DNA from: Qipengyuania pelagi
GTDB lineage: Bacteria > Pseudomonadota > Alphaproteobacteria > Sphingomonadales > Sphingomonadaceae
Length of the DNA stretch: 64,000 nt
Direction of reading: 5' to 3'
Assembly: GCF_009827295.1 (NCBI RefSeq)
Contig: NZ_WTYD01000001.1
Span: forward strand, 2,032,001 to 2,096,000
Under the pieces are notes generated by a model. It was not told the origin of the DNA. It saw only the letters and a list, made by a program, of their open reading frames with translations, and searched no databases. Positions within the stretch are counted from its first letter, which is position 1. Each line of letters begins with the position of its first letter. Below are positions 55,204 through 64,000 of this stretch, piece after piece. Position numbers and translations under genes: made by a program.

Positions 55204-56412
55204 ATGCCGGCGGACAAGGCCGATAGCGGAGTAGCGCCCGCGTCCGACCTGCCAGCGGTGATGGCAGGTCTGATCGCGACCCTAATTTCCTATGCCGGCC
55301 CCCTGGTCATAATCTTCCAGGCGTCCGAGGGCCTATCGTCTGCTTTGGTGGCTTCGTGGATATGGGCGATCTCCATCGGCAGCGGAGTGCTCGGAATTCT
55401 CCTCAGTCTACGCTCACGCGTGCCGGTCGTGATCGCCTGGTCCGCTCCCGGTTCCGCGCTCCTGATACCCATCCTGGGAGTTACCGATTTCGCGGTGGCT
55501 GTCGGAGCGTACATCGTCGCGAATGCCCTGATCCTTGCGATCGGGCTGACGGGCATGTTCGATCGTGTCCTGCGCTACCTTCCGGGCTCGGTCACTGCTG
55601 CGATGCTGGCAGGGATCCTTTTCCGCTTCGTTCTGGATCTCGCAGGTACGCTGCCTCAGGAGCCTCTCCTCGTACTCTCGATGATCGCAGTGTTCGTCGC
55701 CGTGAGAGCTCGTGATCCGCGTTACGCGGTCGTGGCGGTCCTCTTCGTCGGCTGTATTCTGGCCGCATTCGGCGGAATGTTCGAAGGATCGATGCCCAGC
55801 ATCGAACTCGTGGCACCGGTACTCACGGTCCCGGAATTCGAACTGCAGGCTGTTGCGAGCATATCGATCCCGCTCGCTGTCGTCGCGCTCACCGGACAGT
55901 TCCTCCCTGGGTTCGCCGTGCTGGAAGCCGCTGGCTATCGAGAACCCGCCCCCCGGTCCATCCTGTCATGGTGCGCTGCTGGCTCGATCGCGCTGGCCCC
56001 GTTCGGATGTCATGGTCTGAACCTTGCGGCGCTGACCGCGGCAATCTGTACGGGTCCGGAAGCCCATGCCGATCCGTCCCGACGTTGGATTGCAGGAGTA
56101 TCGGGAGGAGTAGCCTACCTGCTCCTCGGCAGCTTCGCCGGCACGGTAGTGGCATTGTTCGCGTTGCTGCCTCCGGCTCTAGTCGCTGCCCTGGCGGGAT
56201 TGGCGCTCTTTCCGATAACGGCGGCATCGCTCGCCAATGCCCTGCGTCCGGACGGTTCGCAGGACGCCGCTTTGTTGACCTTCGGGATCAGCGTGTCCGG
56301 CATCACGGTTTTCGGTCTGGGTTCGGCCTTCCTGGGCCTGGCTGCCGGTATCGCGGTCCACGGTCTTCGGACGGTAGTACTCGGGCTCGGGCGGTCCTTG
56401 CCAGCTAAGTGA
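55204..56412 (+). CDS. benE: Benzoate/H+ symporter BenE family
   Basis: 402 aa, about 12 membrane segments. BenE hallmarks: VVIAWSAPGSALLIP, LTGQFLPGFAVLEAAGY, FGCHGLNLAALTAAIC. Takes up benzoate with a proton. Two benzoate importers in one unit is redundant yet common in ben clusters. Convergent with pcaF. Confidence 0.9.
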   Translation: MPADKADSGVAPASDLPAVMAGLIATLISYAGPLVIIFQASEGLSSALVASWIWAISIGSGVLGILLSLRSRVPVVIAWSAPGSALLIPILGVTDFAVAVGAYIVANALILAIGLTGMFDRVLRYLPGSVTAAMLAGILFRFVLDLAGTLPQEPLLVLSMIAVFVAVRARDPRYAVVAVLFVGCILAAFGGMFEGSMPSIELVAPVLTVPEFELQAVASISIPLAVVALTGQFLPGFAVLEAAGYREPAPRSILSWCAAGSIALAPFGCHGLNLAALTAAICTGPEAHADPSRRWIAGVSGGVAYLLLGSFAGTVVALFALLPPALVAALAGLALFPITAASLANALRPDGSQDAALLTFGISVSGITVFGLGSAFLGLAAGIAVHGLRTVVLGLGRSLPAK

Positions 56413-56465
56413 CGGACCGACAACGACCGGAGTCCGCTTTCCGCCCAACACCCCTGAAACGTCTA

Positions 56466-57668
56466 TCAGACCCTTTCGATAGCCAGGGCCACTCCCTGCC
56501 CGACGCCGACGCACAGGAACACGAGTGCCCGTCGTCCGCCCCCTTGGTGGAGCTCTTCGGTCGCCGTCATGGCCAATCTCGCCCCGGTCATTCCGAGAGG
56601 ATGGCCCAACGATATCGCACCCCCATTCGGATTGACCCTCGGATCATCCGGAGCGACGTCGAGTTCCCGAAGGGTCGCGATCGCTTGGGAGGCGAATGCC
56701 TCGTTGAGTTCGAGGACATCGAAATCCGCTATGCCGAGCCCCGTTCGGGCGAAAAGGCGCCGGGCTGCCAGGACGGGACCGATGCCCATCACTCTTGGTG
56801 GCACACCCGCCGCGGCGATCCCGATGATGCGGGCTCGGGGCTCGAGACCATGCGAGGCAGCAGTGGATTCGGAGGAGACGAGCATCGCGGCGGCGCCGTC
56901 GTTGAGACCCGAGGCATTGCCTGCGGTTACCGTCCCCTCTGCGGTCACGACGGGGCTGAGACGGGCGAGTCCTTCCAGATTCGAAGGTCGTGGATGCTCG
57001 TCGGAAGCGAATGTGACTGCCTCGCCCTTGCGCTGAGGAATCGCAACCGGAACGATCTCGGATGCGAGACGCCCGTTCGTCTGGGCTCGTGCGGTCTTCT
57101 CCTGACTGGCGAGCGCGAAGCGATCCTGGTCTTCGCGCGAGACATCCCAGTCCGCGGCGACGTTCTCCCCGGTTCTCGGCATACTGTCCGTGCCGTATTC
57201 GGCGACCATCCTGGGGTTCACGAACCGCCAACCCAGGGTCGTGTCCTCCAGGACCTGGTCACGGCCGAAGGCTGACTGCGCCTTGCCCACCACGTAGGGT
57301 GCGCGCGTCATGCTTTCGACGCCCCCGGCGACGATCAGATCCGCGTCTCCGCTGCGGATGGCCTGTGCCGCCATGCCGACCGCGCTGAGCCCGGAGGCGC
57401 AGAGCCGGTTCACCGTAATGCCAGGGACGCTGTCTGGCAGGCCCGCCAGCAGTGTCGCCATCCGGGCCACGTTGCGATTGTCCTCGCCGGCCTGGTTCGC
57501 GCACCCCAGGATGACATCGTCTATGGCTGCGGGGTCGAGCCCGGGGTTTCTCTCCTTCAGGGCTCGGATGGGGATCGCGGCTAGATCATCGGCGCGGACG
57601 CTCGAAAGCGAGCCGTTCAGTTTGCCGATCGGGGTTCGGATGGCATCGCAGATGAAGGCTTCAGGCAT
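56466..57668 (-). CDS. pcaF: 3-oxoadipyl-CoA thiolase
   Basis: 400 aa from ATG 57,668; the start overlaps the pcaD end by eight bases. Active-site Cys in VNRLCASGLSAVG, His in GGAISLGHPLGMTGARL, and the second Cys in VFLCVGVGQG. Cleaves 3-oxoadipyl-CoA with CoA to succinyl-CoA and acetyl-CoA, the last step. The DNA also fits general acetyl-CoA acyltransferases, but location decides. Confidence 0.92.
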   Translation of the reverse strand: MPEAFICDAIRTPIGKLNGSLSSVRADDLAAIPIRALKERNPGLDPAAIDDVILGCANQAGEDNRNVARMATLLAGLPDSVPGITVNRLCASGLSAVGMAAQAIRSGDADLIVAGGVESMTRAPYVVGKAQSAFGRDQVLEDTTLGWRFVNPRMVAEYGTDSMPRTGENVAADWDVSREDQDRFALASQEKTARAQTNGRLASEIVPVAIPQRKGEAVTFASDEHPRPSNLEGLARLSPVVTAEGTVTAGNASGLNDGAAAMLVSSESTAASHGLEPRARIIGIAAAGVPPRVMGIGPVLAARRLFARTGLGIADFDVLELNEAFASQAIATLRELDVAPDDPRVNPNGGAISLGHPLGMTGARLAMTATEELHQGGGRRALVFLCVGVGQGVALAIERV

Positions 57669-58452
57669 GATCACCGTTCAGGAAGAAGTGCTCGAGAGTG
57701 GATGCGAGGTCCGTGGGAGCCTCGATGGGGGCCAGGTGGGCGGCTGCGAGACTTGCGTGCTGGGCATCGGGGATGCTGGAGAGAAGATGCTCGCCATGCC
57801 CCTCGAATGGCGTCGAGGCATCCTTCGACCCCGTTATGACGAGGGTCGGGGCTGCGATCTGGTTGAGGCGCCCGTCGATGGCCATGTCCCTGATCGCCGC
57901 GGCGCAGCCGCGATAGCCATCGACGGTCATGCGAAGGAGAGCTTTTCGCAAGGTGGCCGTCATGGCGGGTTGGTTTCGGACCGTCTCGTCCGACAAGAAT
58001 CGCGCGATCGCGAGATCGGCGATACCCTCCATCCCCTGCTCGGAGATCGTATCGATCCGTGCCTGCCATGCAGCGCGGTCCATTGTCGCCGACGTGCAGA
58101 TGAGGGCGATGCGACGCACGCGTTCTGGGGCCTGCAGCGCCATCTGCATCGCGATCATGCCGCCCAGGGAGACGCCTGCGATATCGGCGCGGTTCATCCC
58201 CGCATCATCCATCACAGCCAGGATGTCTTGCGCGAGTCCTTCGAGCGAGTAGTCGCCGGGCGGTGCTGACGAAGCGCCGTGCCCTCTCGTATCTATTCTC
58301 AGGAGCAGATGGTTCCGCCTCAGATCATGGAGCGCGCCGTCCCACAGATCCATGTCGGTTCCGATGGAATTCAGGAGCACCAGGGGTGATCCCGAATCGG
58401 ATCCTTCGAGTTTCCAGTAGATCGTGGCGGGCGATGCGGAGGTGAATGGCAT
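57661..58452 (-). CDS. pcaD: 3-oxoadipate enol-lactonase
   Basis: 263 aa from ATG 58,452, which shares one base with the pcaJ stop. Alpha/beta-hydrolase: nucleophile Ser in AGVSLGGMIAMQ, oxyanion LLNSIGTDMDLWD, Asp in LVITGSKDASTP, His in LAAAHLAPIEAP. Converts 3-oxoadipate enol-lactone to 3-oxoadipate. Not fused to pcaC, since the carboxymuconolactone domain is missing, as suits the catechol branch. Confidence 0.9.
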   Translation of the reverse strand: MPFTSASPATIYWKLEGSDSGSPLVLLNSIGTDMDLWDGALHDLRRNHLLLRIDTRGHGASSAPPGDYSLEGLAQDILAVMDDAGMNRADIAGVSLGGMIAMQMALQAPERVRRIALICTSATMDRAAWQARIDTISEQGMEGIADLAIARFLSDETVRNQPAMTATLRKALLRMTVDGYRGCAAAIRDMAIDGRLNQIAAPTLVITGSKDASTPFEGHGEHLLSSIPDAQHASLAAAHLAPIEAPTDLASTLEHFFLNGDHA

Positions 58453-59105
58453 CAGTCGGCCTGAGCGAAATCGGCATCGAGTGTGAAGGCCGCATCGGTC
58501 TTCGCGCGCACCTCTTCCAGCGAGATGCCCGGCGCGAGTTCGATGAGGCGCAGACCCGGTTTGTCGCAGGCGAGCACGCAGAGGTCCGAGATGATAAGGT
58601 CGACGCACCCGCGTCCGGTTAGCGGCAGCGAGCACTGGGGTAGGATCTTCGATGCGCCGGCCTTGTTCGTATGGTCCATCACCACCACGACGCGCTTGAC
58701 GCCCGCGACGAGATCCATCGCTCCGCCCATGCCCTTCACCATCTTGCCCGGGATGGTCCAGTTGGCGATGTCGCCACCTTCGCTCACTTCCATCGCTCCG
58801 AGGACGGCCATGTCGATATGCCCTCCCCGGATCATCCCGAAACTCTCCGCTGACGAGAAGAAGCTCGATGTGGGAAGGGCCGTGATCGTCTGCTTGCCTG
58901 CGTTGATGAGGTCCGGGTCGACATCGGCTGCAAGTGGGAAGGGTCCGATGCCCAGCATGCCGTTCTCCGACTGCAGGGTGACATCGAGGTCCGGCGGGAC
59001 GTGATTGGCGACGAGCGTCGGAATGCCTATGCCGAGGTTGACGTAGAACCCGTCCTCCAGTTCGCGCGCCGCGCGGGCTGCCATATCGTCGCGGGTCCAG
59101 CTCAT
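58452..59105 (-). CDS. pcaJ: 3-oxoadipate CoA-transferase subunit B
   Basis: 217 aa from ATG 59,105. The catalytic Glu is in [12 protein letters not shown], and [45 protein letters not shown] are family blocks. With PcaI it transfers CoA from succinyl-CoA to 3-oxoadipate. Overlaps pcaI by four bases. Confidence 0.92.
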   Translation of the reverse strand: MSWTRDDMAARAARELEDGFYVNLGIGIPTLVANHVPPDLDVTLQSENGMLGIGPFPLAADVDPDLINAGKQTITALPTSSFFSSAESFGMIRGGHIDMAVLGAMEVSEGGDIANWTIPGKMVKGMGGAMDLVAGVKRVVVVMDHTNKAGASKILPQCSLPLTGRGCVDLIISDLCVLACDKPGLRLIELAPGISLEEVRAKTDAAFTLDADFAQAD

Positions 59106-59815
59106 GCTGCGGTCTCCGTTTCCCTGACCGTGAGCTTCTCGATGCGTTTCTCGTTGATGGTCGAGACGACCACGCGATCGACGAAGATGCCGGGCGTATG
59201 GATGCAGTCGGGGTCGAAGGTACCGGGCGCTACGATCTCCTCCACCTCCGCTACGGTGATCCTGGCCGCCGTGGCCATGTTGGGATTGAAATTGCGCGCG
59301 GTCTTGCGGAACATGAGATTGCCGGCCGGATCGGCGCGCCAGGCCTTGACGATGGCGAGGTCCGCGCGGAGCCATGTTTCGCGTACGTATTCCTCCCCTT
59401 CGAAGATTTCGGTCGGCTTGCCTTCTGCGACGACCGTACCGACGCCGGTCTTCGTGTAGAAGGCTGGAATCCCGGCGCCTCCTGCGCGAATGCGTTCGGC
59501 GAGCGTCCCTTGCGGATTGAGTTCGAGTTCGAGCTCGCCCGAGAGATATTGCTGCTCGAAGAGCTTGTTGTCGCCGACGTAGGAAGCGACCATCCTGGCG
59601 ATCTGCCGGCTCTCTAGCAGCATCCACAGACCGAACCCGTCAGCGCCGGCATTGTTCGAAATGACCGTGAGATCCTTCACTCCGCTGTTGCGGATCTCAG
59701 GGATCAGGCTCTCCGGGTTACCCGAGAGACCGAAGCCGCCGGACATTATTGTCATGCGGTCGAAAAGCAGCCCGTCGAGAGAGCTTGCCGGGCTGTCGTA
59801 GGTCTTGTCGGACAT
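59102..59815 (-). CDS. pcaI: 3-oxoadipate CoA-transferase subunit A
   Basis: 237 aa. [16 protein letters not shown] glycine-rich CoA site, [43 protein letters not shown] are typical of CoA-transferase subunit A. Follows benD by 12 bases. The sequence could also serve acetoacetate; the operon favours 3-oxoadipate. Confidence 0.92.
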   Translation of the reverse strand: MSDKTYDSPASSLDGLLFDRMTIMSGGFGLSGNPESLIPEIRNSGVKDLTVISNNAGADGFGLWMLLESRQIARMVASYVGDNKLFEQQYLSGELELELNPQGTLAERIRAGGAGIPAFYTKTGVGTVVAEGKPTEIFEGEEYVRETWLRADLAIVKAWRADPAGNLMFRKTARNFNPNMATAARITVAEVEEIVAPGTFDPDCIHTPGIFVDRVVVSTINEKRIEKLTVRETETAA

Positions 59816-59827
59816 GTTGGAACTCCT

Positions 59828-60598
59828 TCAGCCCTGGTCGCCACCGGCGACCGGCAGGACCGTTCCGGTGATGTAGCTGGCCTCGTCCGAGGCGAGGAAG
59901 AGAATGGGTGCCGTCTGTTCGTCGATCGTGCCGTAGCGTCGCATGAAGGATGACTCTGTCACCTGGGTGACCGCCTCCGCCATCCACGCCTGCTCGTTCG
60001 CGTCGTCGCCATCGGGATTGCGGGGGATGCGGCGCTCCGGCGCCTGTGTTCCGCCCGGCGCGGTAGCGCAGACCCTGATACCGGCTTCCGCGTATTCCAT
60101 CGCCAGGCTCTGTGTGAACGCGTTGATCCCGCCCTTCGCCGCGGAATAGGGCACGCGCCTGATGCCGCGCGTCGCATTGGAGGAGACGTTGACGATGGTG
60201 CCACATCGTCGATCCAGCATAAAGGGCAGGACGGCATGGCAGCACCACAGCGTCGGCATCAGCGAACGCCGTATCTCGGCTTCGATCTGTTCGGGAGAGA
60301 ACTCGGCGAACGGACGCATTCTGATCGCACCACCCACGCAGTTGATCAGGATATCGATCCTGCCCAGGATGCGGAGGGCCGTTGTTATGGCCGCTTGCGC
60401 TCCTTCGGCCGATTCAAGATCCGCCTCGACTGCGGTTCCCCCATGCGCCCGGGCTTCCTCTTCGACGATGTTCGAACGGTCCACCATCACGACGGATCCG
60501 CCTTCCGCGACGGCACGCTTGGCGACCGCGAGACCGATGCCCTGCGCCGCGCCGGTGACCACCAGCCTCTTTCTCTCGAACCGCCCGGCGAAGGTCAT
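59828..60598 (-). CDS. benD: 1,6-dihydroxycyclohexa-2,4-diene-1-carboxylate dehydrogenase
   Basis: 256 aa from ATG 60,598, overlapping benC by four bases. SDR: NAD site VTGAAQGIGLAVAKRA, Ser in IVNVSSNATRG, Tyr-Lys in VPYSAAKGGINAF. Oxidises and decarboxylates benzoate cis-diol to catechol with NAD+. Insertion GGTQAPERRIPRNPDGDD near the substrate loop is typical of BenD. Confidence 0.93.
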   Translation of the reverse strand: MTFAGRFERKRLVVTGAAQGIGLAVAKRAVAEGGSVVMVDRSNIVEEEARAHGGTAVEADLESAEGAQAAITTALRILGRIDILINCVGGAIRMRPFAEFSPEQIEAEIRRSLMPTLWCCHAVLPFMLDRRCGTIVNVSSNATRGIRRVPYSAAKGGINAFTQSLAMEYAEAGIRVCATAPGGTQAPERRIPRNPDGDDANEQAWMAEAVTQVTESSFMRRYGTIDEQTAPILFLASDEASYITGTVLPVAGGDQG

Positions 60599-61617
60599 GC
60601 GACTTCGGCCTCGTTCGGCAGGAACTTCTCGTAATGGAAGTTTGCGGGCGCGATGTCCTTCTCGGACAGGAACTCGCGAACGGCTTCGACCATGGGTGGC
60701 GGTCCGCACAGGTAGATGTCGCAATCTCCTGCGTTCAGATGGGCGTCGCTGAGATGGTCGGTGACGTATCCCTTGAGCGGATGACCGCTTTCGGGATCGG
60801 CGACACAGGCCGACCACGTGAATGTCTCGAGGCGGTCTGCGATACCGTCCAGGCGATCGACTTCGACGAGGTCGCCGTCCGTCGTCACCCCGTAGATGAG
60901 GTGGATCGGCTGAGCGGGGGGACTTTCGGTGAGGACCTCCAGCATCGACAGGATGGGAGCAAGGCCGGTGCCTCCCGCGAGCATGATGACCGGTCGCTCG
61001 ATCGAGCGCAGGAAGAAGCTCCCTCGCGGTCCTATCATTTCGATCCGATCGTCGGTCGCCGCCCTTTCGGTCAGCCAGGAACTCATGACCCCACCCGGAA
61101 TGTTCCGGATGAGGAAACTCGCCTCCTCGGCGCCGGGCGCGGTGCTCATCGAATAGGAACGGCGCTCGTCGGTGCCGGGAACCTTGATGTTGACGTACTG
61201 TCCCGGAAGGAACGCGAGTTCATCGGGCGCATCTGGTGCAACCGTGAGTATGAACGTACTGTCGGATGCCCGGTCGACCTTCGTGACGACCGCCGAGTGG
61301 GACTTGGGCTCGACCTTGCAGGCGACGGAAGGGACCGGGACCGAGATGATGCAGTCCGAAGATACCGTCATCTGACAGGTGAGCACCATTCCTTCGGCAG
61401 CTTCGTCTTCGGTCAGGGCCTCCTCGAGGTATTCGTCGCCAAGATCGAATTCGCCGGCTTCGATCCTGCATTTGCATGTGCCGCAGACTCCGTCCGAGCA
61501 GTCCATGGGAAGATTGATCTTGTTACGGAAGGCGGCATCGAGAACCGTCTCGCCGTCCGAGCAATCGATGATGCGGGTAGCGCCGTCCTCGAAGGTCAGC
61601 GCGATCTGATACGGCAT
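60595..61617 (-). CDS. benC: Benzoate 1,2-dioxygenase reductase component
   Basis: 340 aa. The N-terminal plant-type [2Fe-2S] domain binds through CSDGVCGTCKC and a fourth Cys in MVLTCQM; FAD site RRSYSMSTAP; NADH site MLAGGTGLAPILSML; terminal CGPPPMVEA. Carries electrons from NADH to BenAB. Confidence 0.95.
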   Translation of the reverse strand: MPYQIALTFEDGATRIIDCSDGETVLDAAFRNKINLPMDCSDGVCGTCKCRIEAGEFDLGDEYLEEALTEDEAAEGMVLTCQMTVSSDCIISVPVPSVACKVEPKSHSAVVTKVDRASDSTFILTVAPDAPDELAFLPGQYVNIKVPGTDERRSYSMSTAPGAEEASFLIRNIPGGVMSSWLTERAATDDRIEMIGPRGSFFLRSIERPVIMLAGGTGLAPILSMLEVLTESPPAQPIHLIYGVTTDGDLVEVDRLDGIADRLETFTWSACVADPESGHPLKGYVTDHLSDAHLNAGDCDIYLCGPPPMVEAVREFLSEKDIAPANFHYEKFLPNEAEVA

Positions 61618-61648
61618 GGTGGTCCTCTTGGTACGACCTGATCGTCAC

Positions 61649-62170
61649 TCAGACGTGGTAGATGTCGATCACTTGGTGGATGTAATCGTTCTTCAGCAAG
61701 ATCTTCTTGTCGGTGATCGCGAAACTGCCGTTACGGTGCGCAAGGGTCACCCAGGTCGTACCGAAGAACTGGTTGATGGCCTTGAAGCGGTACGCGAGGG
61801 TGTGCCAGTTGTAGCGGACCTTGAAGGCGCCGCCTTCGTCATTCAGGATCTCGATCCCAGAAAGCATGTGGCAGGTCCGCGGTTCCGGGCTCGTCGCTCC
61901 CGAACGCTCGGTCTTGATGCGGAAGATTCGGTCTTCCAGGCCGTCACGTGTCGGATAGTAGATAAGCGAGATCTCGCTCTGAGGATCTTCGGTGGGCTGG
62001 TCATCGTCGTCCCACGAAGGCATCCAGTAGCGGACCTCCGGGGCGTAGCAAGCTAACCACTCGTCCCACTCGCGGTCATCGAGCAGCCTGGCTTCGCGGT
62101 GCAGGAAGTCGACGATGTCCTGCCGCGTGGTCGGTTCTATGCTGAGCGTGTTCGTCGTCCCGGCGTTCAT
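61649..62170 (-). CDS. benB: Benzoate 1,2-dioxygenase small subunit
   Basis: 173 aa. Ring-hydroxylating beta-subunit fold: FLHREARLLDDREWDEWLAC, YAPEVRYWMPSW, RTCHMLSGIEIL, and a closing KKILLKNDYIHQVIDIYHV. Structural subunit of the alpha3-beta3 oxygenase. Overlaps benA by four bases. Confidence 0.95.
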   Translation of the reverse strand: MNAGTTNTLSIEPTTRQDIVDFLHREARLLDDREWDEWLACYAPEVRYWMPSWDDDDQPTEDPQSEISLIYYPTRDGLEDRIFRIKTERSGATSPEPRTCHMLSGIEILNDEGGAFKVRYNWHTLAYRFKAINQFFGTTWVTLAHRNGSFAITDKKILLKNDYIHQVIDIYHV

Positions 62171-63555
62171 GCGGCCGCCCTCATGGCCGATCCTTTTGTC
62201 TCACGGTCACCGTCGCCGTCGCCGTCACTATCCGGCTTTCCTATTCCGGCGAGGAGTGCCTCGGCCCAGTAGGCGTGCTGCCTCACGAAGAGACCTTCAT
62301 CCTCGCTGCGCTCGCCGCTCAGGACGGGCTCTATGCCGAGTGCCTTCGCGTTCTCGTCGGGTCCGTCGATCCAGCGGTCCGCGCCGCGGGAAAGGTCGTT
62401 CCAGAGCTCTCCCGCACCTTCGTAGGAAGCCTGGCAGGACCGGAATTCCTCGAGGTCGTCGGGCGTCCCCATTCCGCTCACGTTGAAGAAGTCCTCATAC
62501 TGTCGGATGCGCAGGGCACGCTCGGTCGCCCCCTCGTTCCTGGGAGCGAAGCAGTAGATCGTGACCTCCGTCTGATTGGCGTTCAGCGGACGAACGACCC
62601 GGATCTGCGTGGAGAACTGGTCCATCACGTAGACGTTCGGGTAGAGACACAGGTTACGGGTCTGGTTGACGATGTGATCGGCCCTTTCGGCACCGAGGCG
62701 TTCGACGAGTTCGTCTCGGTGCGCGTATATCGGACGCACTTCCGGATTGAGCGTGTTGGTCCACAGAAGGATGTGCCCATGCTCGAAGGCGTAGACACCT
62801 CCGACGCTCTTCGACCAGCCGTTCGCATCGACGGTCTTGGTGCCTTCCGCCTCGTAGTTCCGCCGCCCCATGGTCGCCGAATAGTTCCAGTGCACCGAGC
62901 TCACGTGATAGCCGTCCGCGCCGTTCTCGATCTGCAGCTTCCAGTTGCCATCGAAGACGTAGCTCGAGCTTCCACGCAGAACCTCGAGCCCATCGGGCGC
63001 CTGATCGACGATCTGGTCGAGGATCTTCGTCGTGCTCCCCAGGTGCTCTTCGAGCGGTTTCACGTCGTCCTGGAGACTGCCGAACAGGAAGCCCCTGTAC
63101 GACTCGAAACGAGCGATCCGGGTAAGGTCGTGCGAGCCTTCGGTGTTGAAACCCTCGGGATAGCTACCGGTCTTGCCATCCTTGACCTTGAGCAGCTTTC
63201 CATCGTTCTTGAAGGTCCACCCGTGGAAGGGGCAGGTGAAGGTACTCTTGTTGCCGGCCTTCTTCTTGCAGAGCATCGCCCCTCTGTGAGCGCATGCGTT
63301 CACGACCGCGTTGAGGTTTCCGTCCTTCGATCTGGTCACGATCACCGGCGTACGGCCGATCCACGTCGTGAAGTAGTCGTTCGGACCGGGAACCTGGCTC
63401 TCGTGCGCGAGGTACACCCAGTTGCCTTCGAAGATGTGTTTCATCTCGAGTTCGAAGAGCGTCTCGTCGGTGAAGATGTCCCGGCGACAGCGGAACTGAC
63501 CGGTTTCCTTGTCGTCGATGACGGCTGTTTCGATACGGGTCGCGATGTCCTGCAT
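62167..63555 (-). CDS. benA: Benzoate 1,2-dioxygenase large (alpha) subunit
   Basis: 462 aa from ATG 63,555 (MQDIATRIETAV); the longer upstream frame lacks a Rieske context. Rieske cluster: CAHRGAMLC followed by CPFHGW. Mononuclear iron: Asp and two His in GADGYHVSSVHWNY plus a distal Asp. Dihydroxylates benzoate to the cis-diol. The C-terminus has an acidic DGDGDGDRE repeat encoded by tandem six-base units, an unusual tail. Confidence 0.95.
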   Translation of the reverse strand: MQDIATRIETAVIDDKETGQFRCRRDIFTDETLFELEMKHIFEGNWVYLAHESQVPGPNDYFTTWIGRTPVIVTRSKDGNLNAVVNACAHRGAMLCKKKAGNKSTFTCPFHGWTFKNDGKLLKVKDGKTGSYPEGFNTEGSHDLTRIARFESYRGFLFGSLQDDVKPLEEHLGSTTKILDQIVDQAPDGLEVLRGSSSYVFDGNWKLQIENGADGYHVSSVHWNYSATMGRRNYEAEGTKTVDANGWSKSVGGVYAFEHGHILLWTNTLNPEVRPIYAHRDELVERLGAERADHIVNQTRNLCLYPNVYVMDQFSTQIRVVRPLNANQTEVTIYCFAPRNEGATERALRIRQYEDFFNVSGMGTPDDLEEFRSCQASYEGAGELWNDLSRGADRWIDGPDENAKALGIEPVLSGERSEDEGLFVRQHAYWAEALLAGIGKPDSDGDGDGDRETKGSAMRAAA

Positions 63556-63574
63556 GATGAAGCTCCTGGTCGGT

Positions 63575-64000
63575 TCAAGCGTCCACGGACAGGCGCTTGC
63601 GGGACGAGAATACCTCGTCGGCGTCGCTGTCGGCACGCTGCAGATGGAAGTCGAATTGGATGTTGGCGGTATCGCCCTGGCGGTTAGGGACGGGAAGCAG
63701 CCCATCCCGTGTACCGAAGGCGAAATCGTCCGCGGCGAAGGGGTCGTCGCCGAAGTTGATCTGGGTCGTGAGTTGCCGGTAACCGGGTGCTTCGATGAAG
63801 AAATGCACATGCGCGGGACGGTTGCCGTGGCGGCCCAGGACCTTCATGAGCTGATCGGAAGCACCGCCGGGCGGAACGCTGTATCCACTCGGCATCTTCG
63901 ATCGGAAGGCGTAACCTCCGTCTTCCGCCTGGATGCGGCGCCGATTGTTGAAGGGCGTCTGTTCGCCGGTCGGGTCGAAGTGGGAATAGAACCCCTTCGA
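63575..64000 (-). CDS. catA: Catechol 1,2-dioxygenase (partial, 5' end outside the window)
   Basis: The last 141 or so codons of an intradiol dioxygenase: FYSHFDPTGEQTPFNNRRR, MPSGYSVPP with an iron-binding Tyr, and GRHGNRPAHVHFF giving two His ligands, then TTQINFGDDPFA. Opens catechol to cis,cis-muconate. It is 19 bases upstream of benA and would be the first gene visible of the ben operon. Confidence 0.92.
   Translation of the reverse strand, partial: SKGFYSHFDPTGEQTPFNNRRRIQAEDGGYAFRSKMPSGYSVPPGGASDQLMKVLGRHGNRPAHVHFFIEAPGYRQLTTQINFGDDPFAADDFAFGTRDGLLPVPNRQGDTANIQFDFHLQRADSDADEVFSSRKRLSVDA

Larger units (their letters stand above)
36819..64000. mobile_element. Integrated genomic island (left part; right end outside the window)
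   Basis: Starts at the broken tRNA-Lys, with an integrase 1.7 kb inside. The content is a patchwork of IS3-family pieces, an AlpA regulator, a Tn7-like transposition module and a catabolic cluster, and base composition shifts between parts: visibly AT-richer around 36.9-46 kb and GC-rich from 47 kb on. No second copy of the tRNA-Lys piece was found before 64,000, so the right boundary is inferred to be outside. The island may be composite. Confidence 0.6.

Overview
The window looks like a chromosomal segment of a sphingomonad-type alphaproteobacterium, most likely Erythrobacteraceae. Pointers are the high GC, an alphaproteobacterial NDUFA12-type complex I subunit, large TonB-dependent receptors, a bacteriophytochrome with an HWE-type kinase, and a tRNA-Lys fragment of alphaproteobacterial type. 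The genus cannot be fixed from the sequence alone.

Positions 1-36,800 read as core or long-resident DNA. The left edge holds the end of a probable lasso-peptide locus: a 47-aa precursor and a PqqD-type leader-binding protein that runs off the window, with a nucleotidyltransferase-fold gene diverging from them. An exopolysaccharide block follows (phosphoglucomutase, galU, a GT4 glycosyltransferase, a GH16 hydrolase, an O-antigen-ligase-like polymerase). Next come housekeeping genes (S9 peptidase, tRNA-Trp, aat, DUF2155, NDUFA12, DUF192, recX), a fatty-acyl-AMP ligase, a DUF389 membrane protein, a telA/xpaC pair, heme oxygenase with bacteriophytochrome (bphO-bphP), tonB and a 1146-aa TonB receptor, a 2OG-Fe(II) oxygenase with a nucleoside transporter, a queuosine-precursor-type transporter and DUF421. 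From 30.9 to 36.8 kb lies an arsenosugar-type cluster: ArsM-like methyltransferase, radical SAM enzyme, pyridine nucleotide-disulfide oxidoreductase, NAD-dependent epimerase and two glycosyltransferase-fold genes of the TIGR04282/TIGR04283 type.

At 36,819-36,863 there is only the 3' part of a tRNA-Lys(UUU), cut exactly at the anticodon loop. I read it as one attachment site of an integrated island that fills the rest of the window and ends beyond 64,000. The left arm carries a Fic protein, a tyrosine integrase, a hypothetical gene and an AlpA-type regulator. A low-GC patchwork follows: nested IS3-family remnants, a TonB receptor, a radical SAM gene truncated by a complete IS3-family element, a duplicated IS end and broken gene pieces. 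Then comes a cytoplasmic subtilisin-like protease paired with a metallo-beta-lactamase-fold protein, and a deleted Tn7/Tn5053-like transposition module (tniA', 'tniB, tniQ).

The right part (53.8-64 kb) is a benzoate catabolic block: two benzoate transporters (MFS and BenE) converge on a tight minus-strand operon catA-benABCD-pcaIJ-pcaD-pcaF. It takes benzoate to catechol, opens the ring to muconate, and finishes from 3-oxoadipate enol-lactone to succinyl-CoA and acetyl-CoA. catB and catC and any regulator are not in the window and probably lie further right.
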